From the NCBI RefSeq assembly GCF_023273875.1, contig NZ_CP096882.1, positions 3,410,001-3,474,000 of the forward strand: 64,000 bases of DNA, given 5' to 3'. Made by a program: the position numbers and the translations under genes. This document shows, piece by piece, positions 8,834-17,635 of this stretch. The stretch is from Pseudarthrobacter sp. SSS035. GTDB lineage: Bacteria > Actinomycetota > Actinomycetes > Actinomycetales > Micrococcaceae. Position 1 is the stretch's first letter. Each line of letters starts with the position of its first letter. The notes beneath the pieces are model-generated. The model was not told where the DNA came from. It ran no database searches and saw nothing but the letters and a program-made list of their open reading frames with translations.

Positions 8834-10099
8834 TCAGGGTGCCGGCACCGCCGGGATCAGCCGGCTGGCCAGCTGCTGTTCGACGGCGGCGTGGTACGTT
8901 TCCAGCGTGATGGCGGCAGTGCGGTTCCACCCCAGGTTCTCCGCCCGGATGGCCGCCGCCCGCCCCATGTCGGCGCGGGTGTCCGGGTCGTCGTACATAG
9001 CCTCGAGCGCGTCCGCCCAGTCCTTGGCATGGTGCCCGTCCACCAGCAGCCCGGTCCGGCCGTGGCAGATGGCGCGGGACAGCCCGCCCACCCGGGTGCC
9101 CACCACGGGGGTTCCGCAGGCCTGCGCTTCGATGGCCACCAGCCCGAACGATTCGCTGTAGGAAGGCATCACAACAACGTCGGCCGCCCGGAACCAGGAG
9201 GCCAGGTCAGACGCGCTGACCGGGGGAAGGTGCGTGACGACGTCGTCCATTCCGGACTCAGCGATCAGGTGCCGGAGGTTGAAATCCTTGTTCCCGCTGA
9301 GGGCACCCAAAATGGTGAGCCGCATGGCGATCTCGGGCCGCCGGGCCCGCAGCAATGCGGCGGCCTTGAGCAGTACCTGTGGGCCCTTCAGCCGCTGGAT
9401 GCGGCCGGCGAAGACCAGGTGGAATGTCTCCGGCGGAACTCCCCGTTCGGCCCGGGAACGCGCGCGGAAGGCGGGAGTGAAGGTGCTGAGGTCCACGCCC
9501 GGCGGTGCGACGTCGATCCGGTCGTAATCGGCATCGTAGTGGGACACCAGCTCTTCGGCTTCGGCGGTGGTGTTGGCGATCAGGCGGGCGGCGCCGTCGA
9601 CGATCCGGTGCTCGCCCTCTTCGCGCCGCCGCGGCTCTGGCTGTTCGCCTGACTCCAGCAGGAGGTTTTTGACTTTTGCCATGGTGTGCATGGTGTGGAC
9701 CAGCGGCACACCCCAGAGCTCCGAGAGCTCCAGGCCGGCGATCCCGGACACCCAATAGTGCGAATGGATGACGTCGTAGCGGCCGTGCGGCTGGCGCTGG
9801 CGGATCTGCTCGATCTCGGCCACCATATGGTGCAGCAGCCCCGGCAGTTCTTCCTTGGGGATCTTCCGCGGCGGCCCGGCCAGCACGTTGTGGACGCACA
9901 CACCGGGATCCGGATGTTCGACGGCAGCCTGCTTGGCTGACGTGGAGCGCGTGAAGATCTCCACCTCTACGCCGGTCTCGGCGAGCGCGGAGGCCAGTTC
10001 CCGGATGTAGACGTTCATGCCGCCGGCGTCGCCGGAGCCTGGCTGCTCCATCGGGGAGGTGTGGAGGGAGAGTAACGCGACCCTGCGGATCAATGTCAT
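8834..10099 (-). CDS. mshA: D-inositol-3-phosphate glycosyltransferase (mycothiol synthesis)
   Basis: 421 residues, GT-B fold family 4 retaining glycosyltransferase. It transfers GlcNAc from UDP-GlcNAc to inositol 3-phosphate, the first committed step of mycothiol, the main low-molecular-weight thiol of actinobacteria. Visible hallmarks: N-terminal HTSPMEQPGSGDAGGMNVYI, IHSHYWVSG, and in the C-terminal domain FAGRIQRLKGP and the E-x7-E motif region SYSESFGLVAIEAQACGTPVV. ATG 10099 follows GGAAGGAGAAG. The acceptor substrate is made by Ino1 encoded about 3 kb away. Confidence 0.95.
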   Translation of the reverse strand: MTLIRRVALLSLHTSPMEQPGSGDAGGMNVYIRELASALAETGVEVEIFTRSTSAKQAAVEHPDPGVCVHNVLAGPPRKIPKEELPGLLHHMVAEIEQIRQRQPHGRYDVIHSHYWVSGIAGLELSELWGVPLVHTMHTMAKVKNLLLESGEQPEPRRREEGEHRIVDGAARLIANTTAEAEELVSHYDADYDRIDVAPPGVDLSTFTPAFRARSRAERGVPPETFHLVFAGRIQRLKGPQVLLKAAALLRARRPEIAMRLTILGALSGNKDFNLRHLIAESGMDDVVTHLPPVSASDLASWFRAADVVVMPSYSESFGLVAIEAQACGTPVVGTRVGGLSRAICHGRTGLLVDGHHAKDWADALEAMYDDPDTRADMGRAAAIRAENLGWNRTAAITLETYHAAVEQQLASRLIPAVPAP

Positions 10100-10218
10100 G
10101 GCTTCTCCTTCCCACCGCTGGCGCGGCGTGGGCCCCGCTGTTGCCCACTCGGTAAAACACTACTCCAGCCGCTCCCGGGCGGCCTCCCGGCACGTGGCTG
10201 GCTGCTAACGTGGCGCGT

Positions 10219-10743
10219 GTGTATGCAGCCACATCCCCGCCCAGTTCCGCAGAATATTCGATCCGCCCCGCCACGGACGCCGACTGGCCAGGCATGTGGG
10301 AGGTGCTGGAGCCAGTCATCCGGTCGGGCGAGACGTTCACCTGGGACCGGGACACCACGGAGGACGACGCCCGGGCCCGCTGGTTCAAGGATGCCCCCGG
10401 CCAGGCGTTTGTGGCCGTGACGGCCGACGGCGGCGTGATCGGCACCGGCGAGCTGCATCCCAACCAGGGCGGCGCGGGCAGCCACGTGGCCAACGCCGGC
10501 TACATGGTCCACAGCGGCCACGGCGGCAAAGGCGTGGCACGGGCTTTGTGCGCCTACTCCCTGGAGGCGGCCCGGGACGCGGGCTTCCGGGCCATGCAGT
10601 TCAACGCCGTCGTGGAAATCAATGTCCGCGCGGTGGCCGTCTGGCAGGGGATGGGCTTCGAAATCCTCGCCACCATTCCTGAGGCGTTCAAGCACCCGAC
10701 GCTGGGATATGTGGGCCTGCACGTGATGTACCGGAAGCTCTAG
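10219..10743 (+). CDS. GNAT family N-acetyltransferase
   Basis: 174 residues from GTG 10219; TAACGT (10206-10211) lies exactly 7 bases upstream, indicating a leaderless message. An in-frame GTG at 10210 would overlap that box. The GNAT acetyl-CoA loop is seen as GYMVHSGHGGKGVARALCAYS, followed by AARDAGFRAMQFNAVVEINVRAVAVWQGMGF, typical of the fold's motifs A and B. Substrate unknown; small-molecule or protein acetylation are both possible. Its last 4 bases overlap the end of the convergent GH4 gene. Confidence 0.82.
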   Translation: MYAATSPPSSAEYSIRPATDADWPGMWEVLEPVIRSGETFTWDRDTTEDDARARWFKDAPGQAFVAVTADGGVIGTGELHPNQGGAGSHVANAGYMVHSGHGGKGVARALCAYSLEAARDAGFRAMQFNAVVEINVRAVAVWQGMGFEILATIPEAFKHPTLGYVGLHVMYRKL

Positions 10744-12170
10744 CCGCGCCAAAGCCCCAGCAGCGAAGGGAACTCGCGCTCGTAGCCGGCCAGCAGCTTG
10801 GCACCGAGGGCAGGGGAGTCCACCAGGGGATGCCGGCCAAAAGCGTCGACGGCGGCCGCCCGGTCGCCGTGCGTCGCTGCCCGGACGGTGAGCCGCTCAA
10901 CGTCCTTGACGCGCCGGAGGAGGGTGAGTTGCTCCGCTCCCGGAGCTGACTGCGGAAGCGGCACCGCGCCGTCGGGCGTTACCGTGCAGGGGACCTCGAC
11001 GACGGCGTCCGCCGGCAGTCCCGGAATGGCCGGTTCCGCGGAGGTGCTGCCGTGGGCGGTCACCCCGCCAGGATCGGACGGAAGAGTGTTGGGCGTGTTG
11101 AGGATGAGCTGGGCGTCCCCGGCCCCTGCCAGCGCGCGCATCACGGCCAGGGCGACGCGTTCGTAGCCCCCGCCGGCAAGGTCGGCCTCGTCGCGCTGCT
11201 CGCCGTGGGTCCGGGCCTCGGCGAGGTAGCCTTCCTCCCGCGAGCGGCGGGCGGCGTCCCACAACGCGTAGGCGTCCGTTCCGGCTGAGGCGAGCCGCGG
11301 GTACAGCTCGGCCTGCTGGTGGTGGATGGACTCGCCGCGGGTCTGGGCCATGGCGCGCATGGCCGCGGCGGCGCCGTCCCGCTGGTAGTAGTAATAGAGG
11401 TATTCGTTGGGCAGGGCGCCGAGTTCCTTGAGGAACGGCTGCGGGAAGAGCCGGCCTTCCTCGAAGGTACCGAGGGCGCCGGGGTCCGACAGCAGTGCGG
11501 GCAGCAGATCCTGGCCGCCGGACTCCAGCCGGTAGAGCCAGCCCAGGTGGTTCAGCCCGTAGTAGCCCACGCCGTCGAGCCTTCCGTCCGGCAGCGCCAG
11601 GCCGGCGGCGCGGGCCGCCCGCTGCACCAGCCCGCCCGCGGAATCGCAGATCCCGATGACCCTCCGGCCAAGGACCGGCAGCAGGGCTTCGGTGACCATG
11701 CCGGCCGGGTTGGTGAAGTTGATCAGCCAGGCGTCCGGGCAGTGTTCCTGCATCTGCCGGGCAAGGTGCAGCATCTCGGGGATGGTTCGCAGGGCGTAGG
11801 AGATGCCGCCCGCGCCGGTGGTTTCCTGGCCGAGCAGGCCAAGGTCCTGGGCCACGCGTTCGTCGTTGATCCGGCCGGCCGTGCCGCCCGGGCGGATCGC
11901 CGCGAACACCAGGTCTGTACCCGCCAGGGCCTCCGGCAGGGAGGTGGTGGTGCGCACGGTGGGTGGCTGGGCACGAGCGTTGGCGCCGGCGGAAGCACCG
12001 CCGTCGGATTCGGGCATGGCGCGCAGTACCGCGCTGATGGCGCTGAGGCGGGCGGGGTCGACGTCGAACAGCACCAGTTCGCTGACCAGCCCCGCAAACG
12101 CGCGGGACGCCAGAGCCCGGTACACAACCGGCACGCGGAATCCGCCGCCGCCGGCAATCATAAGCCGCAT
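10740..12170 (-). CDS. GH4 family glycosidase (6-phospho-beta-glucosidase-like)
   Basis: 476 residues. GH4 enzymes use NAD and a divalent metal for redox-assisted hydrolysis of (often phosphorylated) glycosides in the cytoplasm. N-terminal nucleotide-binding region RLMIAGGGGFRVPVVYRAL; the family signatures LINFTNPAGMVTEAL, GICDSAG (metal Cys) and GYYGLNHLGW (metal His) are all present. The subfamily resembles CelF/LicH 6-phospho-beta-glucosidases, but no PTS permease is adjacent, so the true substrate is open. TAGACT (12183-12178) lies 7 bases before the ATG, suggesting leaderless expression. It is divergent from a PfkB-type kinase gene, with only 70 bases between the two. Confidence 0.88.
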   Translation of the reverse strand: MRLMIAGGGGFRVPVVYRALASRAFAGLVSELVLFDVDPARLSAISAVLRAMPESDGGASAGANARAQPPTVRTTTSLPEALAGTDLVFAAIRPGGTAGRINDERVAQDLGLLGQETTGAGGISYALRTIPEMLHLARQMQEHCPDAWLINFTNPAGMVTEALLPVLGRRVIGICDSAGGLVQRAARAAGLALPDGRLDGVGYYGLNHLGWLYRLESGGQDLLPALLSDPGALGTFEEGRLFPQPFLKELGALPNEYLYYYYQRDGAAAAMRAMAQTRGESIHHQQAELYPRLASAGTDAYALWDAARRSREEGYLAEARTHGEQRDEADLAGGGYERVALAVMRALAGAGDAQLILNTPNTLPSDPGGVTAHGSTSAEPAIPGLPADAVVEVPCTVTPDGAVPLPQSAPGAEQLTLLRRVKDVERLTVRAATHGDRAAAVDAFGRHPLVDSPALGAKLLAGYEREFPSLLGLWRG

Positions 12171-12177
12171 AGTCAGC

Positions 12178-12233
12178 AGTCTAGGGGGCCGCCGGGCGCG
12201 CCCCTACCGTGCGGCCGCGGCAGGGCGTAGTCT
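12178..12233. promoter_or_regulatory. Divergent leaderless promoter pair
   Basis: Within 70 bases two -10 boxes point outward: TAGACT on the minus strand (12183-12178), 7 bases before the GH4 ATG, and TAGTCT on the plus strand (12228-12233), 7 bases before the kinase ATG. The two polymerase footprints would overlap, so the two genes are probably regulated together or compete. Confidence 0.55.
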
Positions 12234-12240
12234 GCCGGAC

Positions 12241-13332
12241 ATGGACGCCATCCCGGACCGCCGCTTCGATCCGCTCTCAACCGTCCGCGCACCGTCCGAC
12301 GGCGGGTTCGACCTGCTGCTGGCAGGCACGGTTTTCCAAGACATCATCTTCACCGGATTGCCGCACGCGCCCGAGCCGGGCACGGAAATCTGGAGCGAAG
12401 GCATGGGCAGCTGCCCCGGCGGCGTCGCGAACCAGGCCATTGCGGCGGCGAGGCTGGGACTGCGCACGGGACTCGCAGCCGCCTTCGGCGACGACGGCTA
12501 CGGCGACTACAACTGGAAAATCCTGGCCGGGCAGGAACACGTGGACCTGAGCCTGTCGCGCCGCATCCCTGGGTGGCATTCCCCGGTTACCGTCTCACTC
12601 AGCGTCCAGAACGACCGTTCGCTGGTGACGCATGGCCACCCGGCCCCCGTGACGTCGTCGGAACTGATCGGTTCGCCGCCGCAGGCGCTCGCCGGCATTG
12701 CCGCATTGGACGCTGAGATCGAGCCGTGGGCGGTGGCCGCGCACCAGGCGGGGGTCAAGCTGTTCGGGGACGTGGGCTGGGATCCCAGCGGGGAGTGGGC
12801 TCCGGTGCGGCTGGAGAACCTGCAGTATTTCCATGCTTTCCTGCCCAACCAGCGTGAGGCCATGGCGTTCACGGGGAAGGACAATCCGTGGTCCGCGCTG
12901 TACGCGCTGGCGGACCGCGTGCCCGTGGCCGTGGTGACGCTCGGCGCGCAGGGTGCCATGGCCGTGGACTCGGAAACCGGAGAGGAAGAGTGGGTGCCGT
13001 CGCTGCCGGTGGCCGCCTACGATCCCACCGGGGCCGGCGATTGCTTCGACGCGGCCTTCATCGTGGGCAGCCTGGCCGGCTGGCCGCTGGGCAACCGGCT
13101 CCGCTTTGCCAACCTCTGCGCCTCCCTGGCCGTGCAGGAGGTGGGCGGATCGCTGGCGGCGCCTGGCTGGGGAGACATCGCCGACTGGTGGAAGCGGGCC
13201 AACTCCCGGCCGGAACGCCAGAGCAGCCAGTGGCTTCGCCGCTTCGGTTTCCTGGAAGACATTGTCAGCGACGTCCCGCTGGCAGCGCAGCGCCGGGCCA
13301 CCGCCACCATCGCGCACCTGTCCGACGCCTGA
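12241..13332 (+). CDS. PfkB (ribokinase) family carbohydrate kinase
   Basis: 363 residues. ATP-dependent kinase of sugars or nucleosides. N-terminal substrate region FDLLLAGTVFQDIIFTGLP and the glycine-rich CPGGVANQAIAAARLG; the C-terminal signature DPTGAGDCFDAAF contains the catalytic Asp (GAGD) and anion hole. The C-terminus extends about 40 residues beyond the usual core. The start ATG 12241 has TAGTCT exactly 7 bases upstream and no ribosome site; the frame stays open upstream but has no conserved content. Its partnership with the divergent GH4 glycosidase suggests use of a glycoside-derived sugar; the substrate cannot be named from sequence. Confidence 0.88.
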   Translation: MDAIPDRRFDPLSTVRAPSDGGFDLLLAGTVFQDIIFTGLPHAPEPGTEIWSEGMGSCPGGVANQAIAAARLGLRTGLAAAFGDDGYGDYNWKILAGQEHVDLSLSRRIPGWHSPVTVSLSVQNDRSLVTHGHPAPVTSSELIGSPPQALAGIAALDAEIEPWAVAAHQAGVKLFGDVGWDPSGEWAPVRLENLQYFHAFLPNQREAMAFTGKDNPWSALYALADRVPVAVVTLGAQGAMAVDSETGEEEWVPSLPVAAYDPTGAGDCFDAAFIVGSLAGWPLGNRLRFANLCASLAVQEVGGSLAAPGWGDIADWWKRANSRPERQSSQWLRRFGFLEDIVSDVPLAAQRRATATIAHLSDA

Positions 13333-13410
13333 CACCGTGGCGCCCGGAACAGTGCGCCCGGAACGCGGCGCGATTATCCCGCCCCGAGCCCCCGCACTAG
13401 AATCACTAGG

Positions 13411-14661
13411 GTGACTTATCCCGTAACAACCGGTGACTTCCGCGCGGCCTCAGGACCTGATCCTCAGTACGAGCGGTCCGCCGTCATTGACCTGGACGCC
13501 ATCCGCCACAACGTGCGGCGGCTGGCGGACGCGGCCTCACCCGCGAAGGTCATGGCCGTGGTGAAGGCCGACGCCTACGGACACGGCGCGGTTCCGGTGG
13601 CCCGGGCCGCCCTCGAAGCCGGCGCATCCTGGCTGGGCGTAGCGCACATCTCCGAGGCGCTGGCACTGCGGGCCGCGGGCATCGACGCCCCCCTGCTGGC
13701 CTGGCTGCACACGGCGGAAAGCAACTTCGCCGCAGCGGTGGCTGCCGGCGTCGACATCGGCTGCTCCGGCTGGGAACTGGACCGGATTGTGGCCGCCGCG
13801 CGGGACCAGGAACGTCCCGCCCGGATCCACCTGAAAGTGGACACGGGCCTGGGCCGGAACGGCGTAGCGCTCGATGCCTGGGACCAGCTGCTGGGCGAAG
13901 CCATGGAGTACCAGGACCAGGGCCTCCTGCGCGTGGTGGGCATCTTCTCCCACCTGTCCGTGGCAGATGAACCCCAACGGCCGGAAACCGATGAACAATT
14001 GGCGGCCTTTCGCGAGGTGCTGGCTGTGGCCGAGGACGCCGGTGTGGACCCCGAAGTCCGCCACCTGGCCAACACCCCCGCCACGCTGTCCCGCCCCGAT
14101 ACTCACTTTGACATGGTCCGCGTGGGCCTTGGCATCTACGGCCTGTCGCCCTTTGAAGGCCAGACGTCCGCCGAACTGGGCCTCCGCCCCGCGATGACGC
14201 TGCGGACGCTGGTGTCCCAGTGCAAGCAGGTCCCCGACGGGCAGGGCGTCTCCTACGGCCTGCGCTACCGCACCAGCGGCCCCAGCACCCTGGCGCTGAT
14301 CCCGCTGGGCTACGCCGACGGTGTGCCCCGCATTGCAACCGGCGGTCCCGTCCGGGTGGCCGGCCGGACCTACCCCGTGGTGGGCCGGATCGCCATGGAC
14401 CAGATGGTCATCGACCTCGGCAACATCGGCCCCGCGGGTGCGGAGCTCTTCGGCGCCGAGGCGGTGCTGTTCGGGAACGGGGACGACGGCGGGCCCACCG
14501 CGGATGAATGGGCGGTCGCCGCCGGCACGAACAACTACGAGATCGTGACCCGGATCAGCCCGCGGGTGCCCCGCCGGTACATTAACGACAGTCCCGCCGT
14601 CGAGCCTTCCGACAGCCGCACTGACGGCGACGCTCACGACGCCGGGCAGGCGACACCGTGA
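13411..14661 (+). CDS. alr: Alanine racemase
   Basis: 416 residues, PLP enzyme converting L- to D-alanine for peptidoglycan. VVKADAYGHG carries the PLP-binding Lys52; GVSYGLRYRT carries the opposite-face catalytic Tyr282; VGRIAMDQM and the C-terminal RISPRVPRRYI are also typical. A 25-residue polar tail is extra. GTG 13411 is preceded by TAGAAT (13398-13403) at 7 bases, with no ribosome site, so leaderless. First gene of alr-tsaE-tsaB-rimI-tsaD; its stop overlaps the GTG of tsaE. Confidence 0.96.
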   Translation: MTYPVTTGDFRAASGPDPQYERSAVIDLDAIRHNVRRLADAASPAKVMAVVKADAYGHGAVPVARAALEAGASWLGVAHISEALALRAAGIDAPLLAWLHTAESNFAAAVAAGVDIGCSGWELDRIVAAARDQERPARIHLKVDTGLGRNGVALDAWDQLLGEAMEYQDQGLLRVVGIFSHLSVADEPQRPETDEQLAAFREVLAVAEDAGVDPEVRHLANTPATLSRPDTHFDMVRVGLGIYGLSPFEGQTSAELGLRPAMTLRTLVSQCKQVPDGQGVSYGLRYRTSGPSTLALIPLGYADGVPRIATGGPVRVAGRTYPVVGRIAMDQMVIDLGNIGPAGAELFGAEAVLFGNGDDGGPTADEWAVAAGTNNYEIVTRISPRVPRRYINDSPAVEPSDSRTDGDAHDAGQATP

Positions 14662-15260
14662 GCGTGCCGGGGGTGGCGGAGCGGCCCACCTGGGAACAGA
14701 CGCTGAGAGTCACGACGGCGGATGAGACGCACGCGCTCGGTGCCGCTTTAGGGGCGGAGCTGCAGGCCGGGGATCTGTTGGTGCTGACCGGCGAGCTGGG
14801 TGCCGGGAAGACCACCTTCACGCAGGGGCTCGGCGAAGGCCTGGGCGTGCGCGCAGGAATTATTTCTCCCACGTTTGTCCTGGTCCGCATCCATCCCAAC
14901 CTGCCCGACGGCCCGCGGCCCGGTGGCCCGGACCTCGTGCACGTGGACGCGTACCGGCTGGGGTCGGCGTCGGAAATTGACGATATTGACCTGGAAAACA
15001 CGCTGGACTCGTCCGTGACCGTCGTGGAGTGGGGGCGCGGCCGGGTGGAGCACCTGAGCGAGAGCCGGCTGGAAGTGGACCTGCACCGGGCGATCGGGCT
15101 GGACGCCATAGGGGCCGCGGAACCAATGCCCGGCCACACCGAAATCCTCGACTTTGACACCGAGGACCTCGACGAACCCCGCACTATCGTGCTGCGCGGG
15201 TTTGGTCCCCGCTGGAGCATGAAACCTGTCCTCGGCGGCGCCTTCGAAGGGACACCGTGA
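14658..15260 (+). CDS. tsaE: tRNA t6A biosynthesis ATPase TsaE
   Basis: 200 residues, somewhat longer than the usual ~150. ATPase partner of the TsaB-TsaD complex in threonylcarbamoylation of A37 in ANN-decoding tRNAs. Walker A TGELGAGKTTFTQGLGEGLG near residue 40, then ISPTFVLVRIH, HVDAYRLGSASEI and VVEWGRG, the latter two diagnostic of TsaE. The C-terminal 40 residues (LDEPRTIVLRGFGPRWSM) are an extension. GTG 14658 overlaps the alr TGA in a GTGA arrangement, implying translational coupling. Confidence 0.95.
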   Translation: MSVPGVAERPTWEQTLRVTTADETHALGAALGAELQAGDLLVLTGELGAGKTTFTQGLGEGLGVRAGIISPTFVLVRIHPNLPDGPRPGGPDLVHVDAYRLGSASEIDDIDLENTLDSSVTVVEWGRGRVEHLSESRLEVDLHRAIGLDAIGAAEPMPGHTEILDFDTEDLDEPRTIVLRGFGPRWSMKPVLGGAFEGTP

Positions 15261-15931
15261 TGCTTATTCTTGCCATCGACACCTCCGCCGTGGCCAGTGC
15301 TGCGCTGGTCTCGGACGACGCCCTCGAAGGCGTGGTGGCCAGCTTCTCCACCGAGGACACGCGCAGCCACGCCGAAGTGCTTGCGCCCGGCATCGAGGAC
15401 CTGCTGGTCTCTGCGGGCGTCACCGGCCAGGACATTGACGCGATCGTGACAGGCGTGGGCCCCGGCCCGTTCACCGGTCTGCGCTCGGGGATCGCAACCG
15501 CCCGGACGCTCGCCTTCGTCTGGGACAAACCGCTGTACGGGCTGATGAGCCTGGACGCCGTGGCACTGGAAGTGGCTGAGTCCACCGATGCCGCGGCCGA
15601 ATTCCTGGTGGTCACGGATGCCCGGCGCAAAGAGGTCTACTGGGCGCGGTACAGCCTCGCCGACGGCCAGTTGCCGCAGCTCGAGGACGGCCCGCACGTC
15701 AGCTTCGCGGCCGACCTGCCGGACCTCCCGGCCTACGGCGCCGGCGCCGGACTCTACAGTGATGTGCTCCGCGCGGACCCTGGTTTCAGCAACGAACAGC
15801 CCGACGCCCTGTACCTTGGACAGTTCGCCTTGGCCCGGCTGGCAGCCGGCGGGAAGCTGCTCGACTCCACGCCCCTGTACCTCCGGGAATCCGACGCCCA
15901 GGTCCCCGGCCCGCGGAAGCGGGCCCTGTGA
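15260..15931 (+). CDS. tsaB: tRNA t6A biosynthesis protein TsaB
   Basis: 223 residues. Inactive ASKHA-fold paralogue of TsaD that forms the TsaB-TsaD heterodimer. MLILAIDTSAVASAALV at the N-terminus and VGPGPFTGLRSGIATARTLAFV near residue 68 are the family signatures; DARRKEVYWARY follows. ATG 15260 overlaps the tsaE stop (TGATG); a GTG at 15257 is a possible alternative. Its end overlaps the rimI start. Confidence 0.95.
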   Translation: MLILAIDTSAVASAALVSDDALEGVVASFSTEDTRSHAEVLAPGIEDLLVSAGVTGQDIDAIVTGVGPGPFTGLRSGIATARTLAFVWDKPLYGLMSLDAVALEVAESTDAAAEFLVVTDARRKEVYWARYSLADGQLPQLEDGPHVSFAADLPDLPAYGAGAGLYSDVLRADPGFSNEQPDALYLGQFALARLAAGGKLLDSTPLYLRESDAQVPGPRKRAL

Positions 15932-16470
15932 GCATGCCGGCGAGCGCTGATGGAGTGGTCTTCCGGGACATGACCCTGGAGGACGTGCCCGCGGTGGATG
16001 CCCTCGAACAGCGGCTGTTCCCGGCGGACGCCTGGCCGCTGCACATGTTCCTGTCCGAACTGTCCCAGCCGGAAACGCGCCGTTACCTGGTGGCGGAAAG
16101 CAGCGGGGAGATAGTGGGCTACGCCGGCCTGATGTGCATCGAGCCCATCGCGGATGTCCAGACCATCGCCGTCGTGCCTGAATTCGAAGGCCGGGGTATC
16201 GGCTCAACGCTCCTGACCCGGCTGATCACGGAAGCCCGGCTCCGAGGAGCCGCGGACGTCCTCCTGGAGGTCCGTGCGGACAACCCCCGGGCGCAGCAGC
16301 TGTACGTGCGGTTCGGCTTTGAACAGATCCACGTCCGCCGCGGGTATTACCGCGACGGCGTTGACGCCCTCATCATGCGGCTGCAGCTGGCCCCCGAAGG
16401 CGCACCAGCCGACGCCGCACCAGGTCACGCACCAGCCCAGGACCACACAACAGAAGCAGGCCAGCCATGA
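15928..16470 (+). CDS. rimI: Ribosomal protein S18-alanine N-acetyltransferase
   Basis: 180 residues. GNAT enzyme acetylating the N-terminal Ala of S18. The acetyl-CoA loop VVPEFEGRGIGSTLLTRLI and the motif LLEVRADNPRAQQLYVRFGF, ending in RRGYYRDGVDALIM, are typical of RimI. The N-terminus has the expected EQRLFPADAWPLHMF segment. The C-terminal 25 residues are an Ala/Pro-rich tail. GTG 15928 overlaps the tsaB TGA and its own stop overlaps the tsaD ATG. Placement between tsaB and tsaD is the standard bacterial order. Confidence 0.93.
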   Translation: MSMPASADGVVFRDMTLEDVPAVDALEQRLFPADAWPLHMFLSELSQPETRRYLVAESSGEIVGYAGLMCIEPIADVQTIAVVPEFEGRGIGSTLLTRLITEARLRGAADVLLEVRADNPRAQQLYVRFGFEQIHVRRGYYRDGVDALIMRLQLAPEGAPADAAPGHAPAQDHTTEAGQP

Positions 16471-17615
16471 ACCGCTCGCAGCCCCTGGTGCTGGGCATCG
16501 AATCCTCCTGCGACGAAACCGGCGTCGGCATCGTACGCGGCACCACGCTGCTCACCAACACGGTGTCCTCCTCGATGGACGAGCACGTCCGCTTCGGCGG
16601 CGTGATCCCCGAGATCGCCTCCCGCGCACACCTTGACGCCTTTGTGCCCACCCTGCGCCAGGCCCTCGCCGACGCCGACGTGACCCTTGAGGATGTGGAC
16701 GCCCTTGCCGTCACTTCCGGACCGGGGCTCGCAGGCGCCCTGATGGTGGGGGTCTGCGCCGCGAAGGCCCTGGCCGTGGCCACCGGCAAGCCGCTGTATG
16801 CCATCAACCACCTGGTGGCGCATGTCGGCGTCGGGCTGCTGGACGGAAACCCCGACGGCGGTGCTGCCGCCGGCAGCGGGGCCGGCCGGCCCGCCAGCCT
16901 CGCGGCAGGGCTCGGCCCCGACGGCCGTCTCCCGGAGAATCTGGGCGCCCTGCTGGTCTCCGGTGGGCATACCGAAATCCTGAAGATCAACAGCATCACC
17001 AGCGACGTCCAGCTCCTCGGCTCCACCATCGACGACGCCGCCGGCGAGGCCTACGACAAGGTGGCCCGCATCCTGGGCCTCGGCTACCCGGGCGGCCCGG
17101 CCATCGACAGGCTGGCCCGCACCGGCAACGCCAAAGCCATCCGTTTCCCGCGCGGCCTCAGCCAGCCCAAGTACATGGGCACCGCCGAGGAACCGGGAAA
17201 ACACCGCTACGACTGGTCCTTCAGCGGCCTGAAGACGGCGGTGGCGCGGTGTGTCGAGCAGTTCGAGGCCCGCGGCGAGGACGTGCCGGTGGCCGACATC
17301 GCCGCAGCTTTCCAGGAAGCAGTGGTGGATGTGATCACGTCCAAGGCCGTTCTGGCCTGCCGCGAGCATGGCATAAAAGATGTGCTGTTGGGCGGGGGCG
17401 TGGCGGCCAACTCCAGGCTGCGCGAACTCACCGGCCAGCGTTGTGCGTCCGCCGGAATCAGACTCCACGTGCCGCCGCTGGAGCTGTGTACAGACAACGG
17501 CGCCATGGTGGCGGCACTCGGTGCGCAGCTGGTGATGGCCGGGATCGGGCCCAGCGGCATCCGCTTCGCCCCGGACTCCTCGATGCCCGTCACCGAGGTT
17601 TCACTCCCCGCCTGA
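16467..17615 (+). CDS. tsaD: tRNA N6-adenosine threonylcarbamoyltransferase TsaD
   Basis: 382 residues. Catalytic subunit transferring threonylcarbamoyl from TC-AMP to A37 of tRNA. LGIESSCDETGVGIV, the metal ligands in IPEIASRAHLDAF and YAINHLVAHVG, and SGGHTEILKI are visible; the C-terminal GGGVAANSRLREL and CTDNGAMVAALG complete the ASKHA site. Residues about 130-153 hold an Ala/Gly-rich insert absent from E. coli TsaD. ATG 16467 overlaps the rimI stop. Last gene of the operon; a 61-bp palindrome begins 21 bases after the stop. Confidence 0.97.
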   Translation: MNRSQPLVLGIESSCDETGVGIVRGTTLLTNTVSSSMDEHVRFGGVIPEIASRAHLDAFVPTLRQALADADVTLEDVDALAVTSGPGLAGALMVGVCAAKALAVATGKPLYAINHLVAHVGVGLLDGNPDGGAAAGSGAGRPASLAAGLGPDGRLPENLGALLVSGGHTEILKINSITSDVQLLGSTIDDAAGEAYDKVARILGLGYPGGPAIDRLARTGNAKAIRFPRGLSQPKYMGTAEEPGKHRYDWSFSGLKTAVARCVEQFEARGEDVPVADIAAAFQEAVVDVITSKAVLACREHGIKDVLLGGGVAANSRLRELTGQRCASAGIRLHVPPLELCTDNGAMVAALGAQLVMAGIGPSGIRFAPDSSMPVTEVSLPA

Positions 17616-17635
17616 CCCGACTGCCGAAAACCCAA

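Noticed and set aside
11803..12240. Upstream extension of the PfkB-kinase frame
   Set aside because: Overlaps the divergent GH4 gene and lacks kinase character; the ATG at 12241 has a well-placed -10 box.
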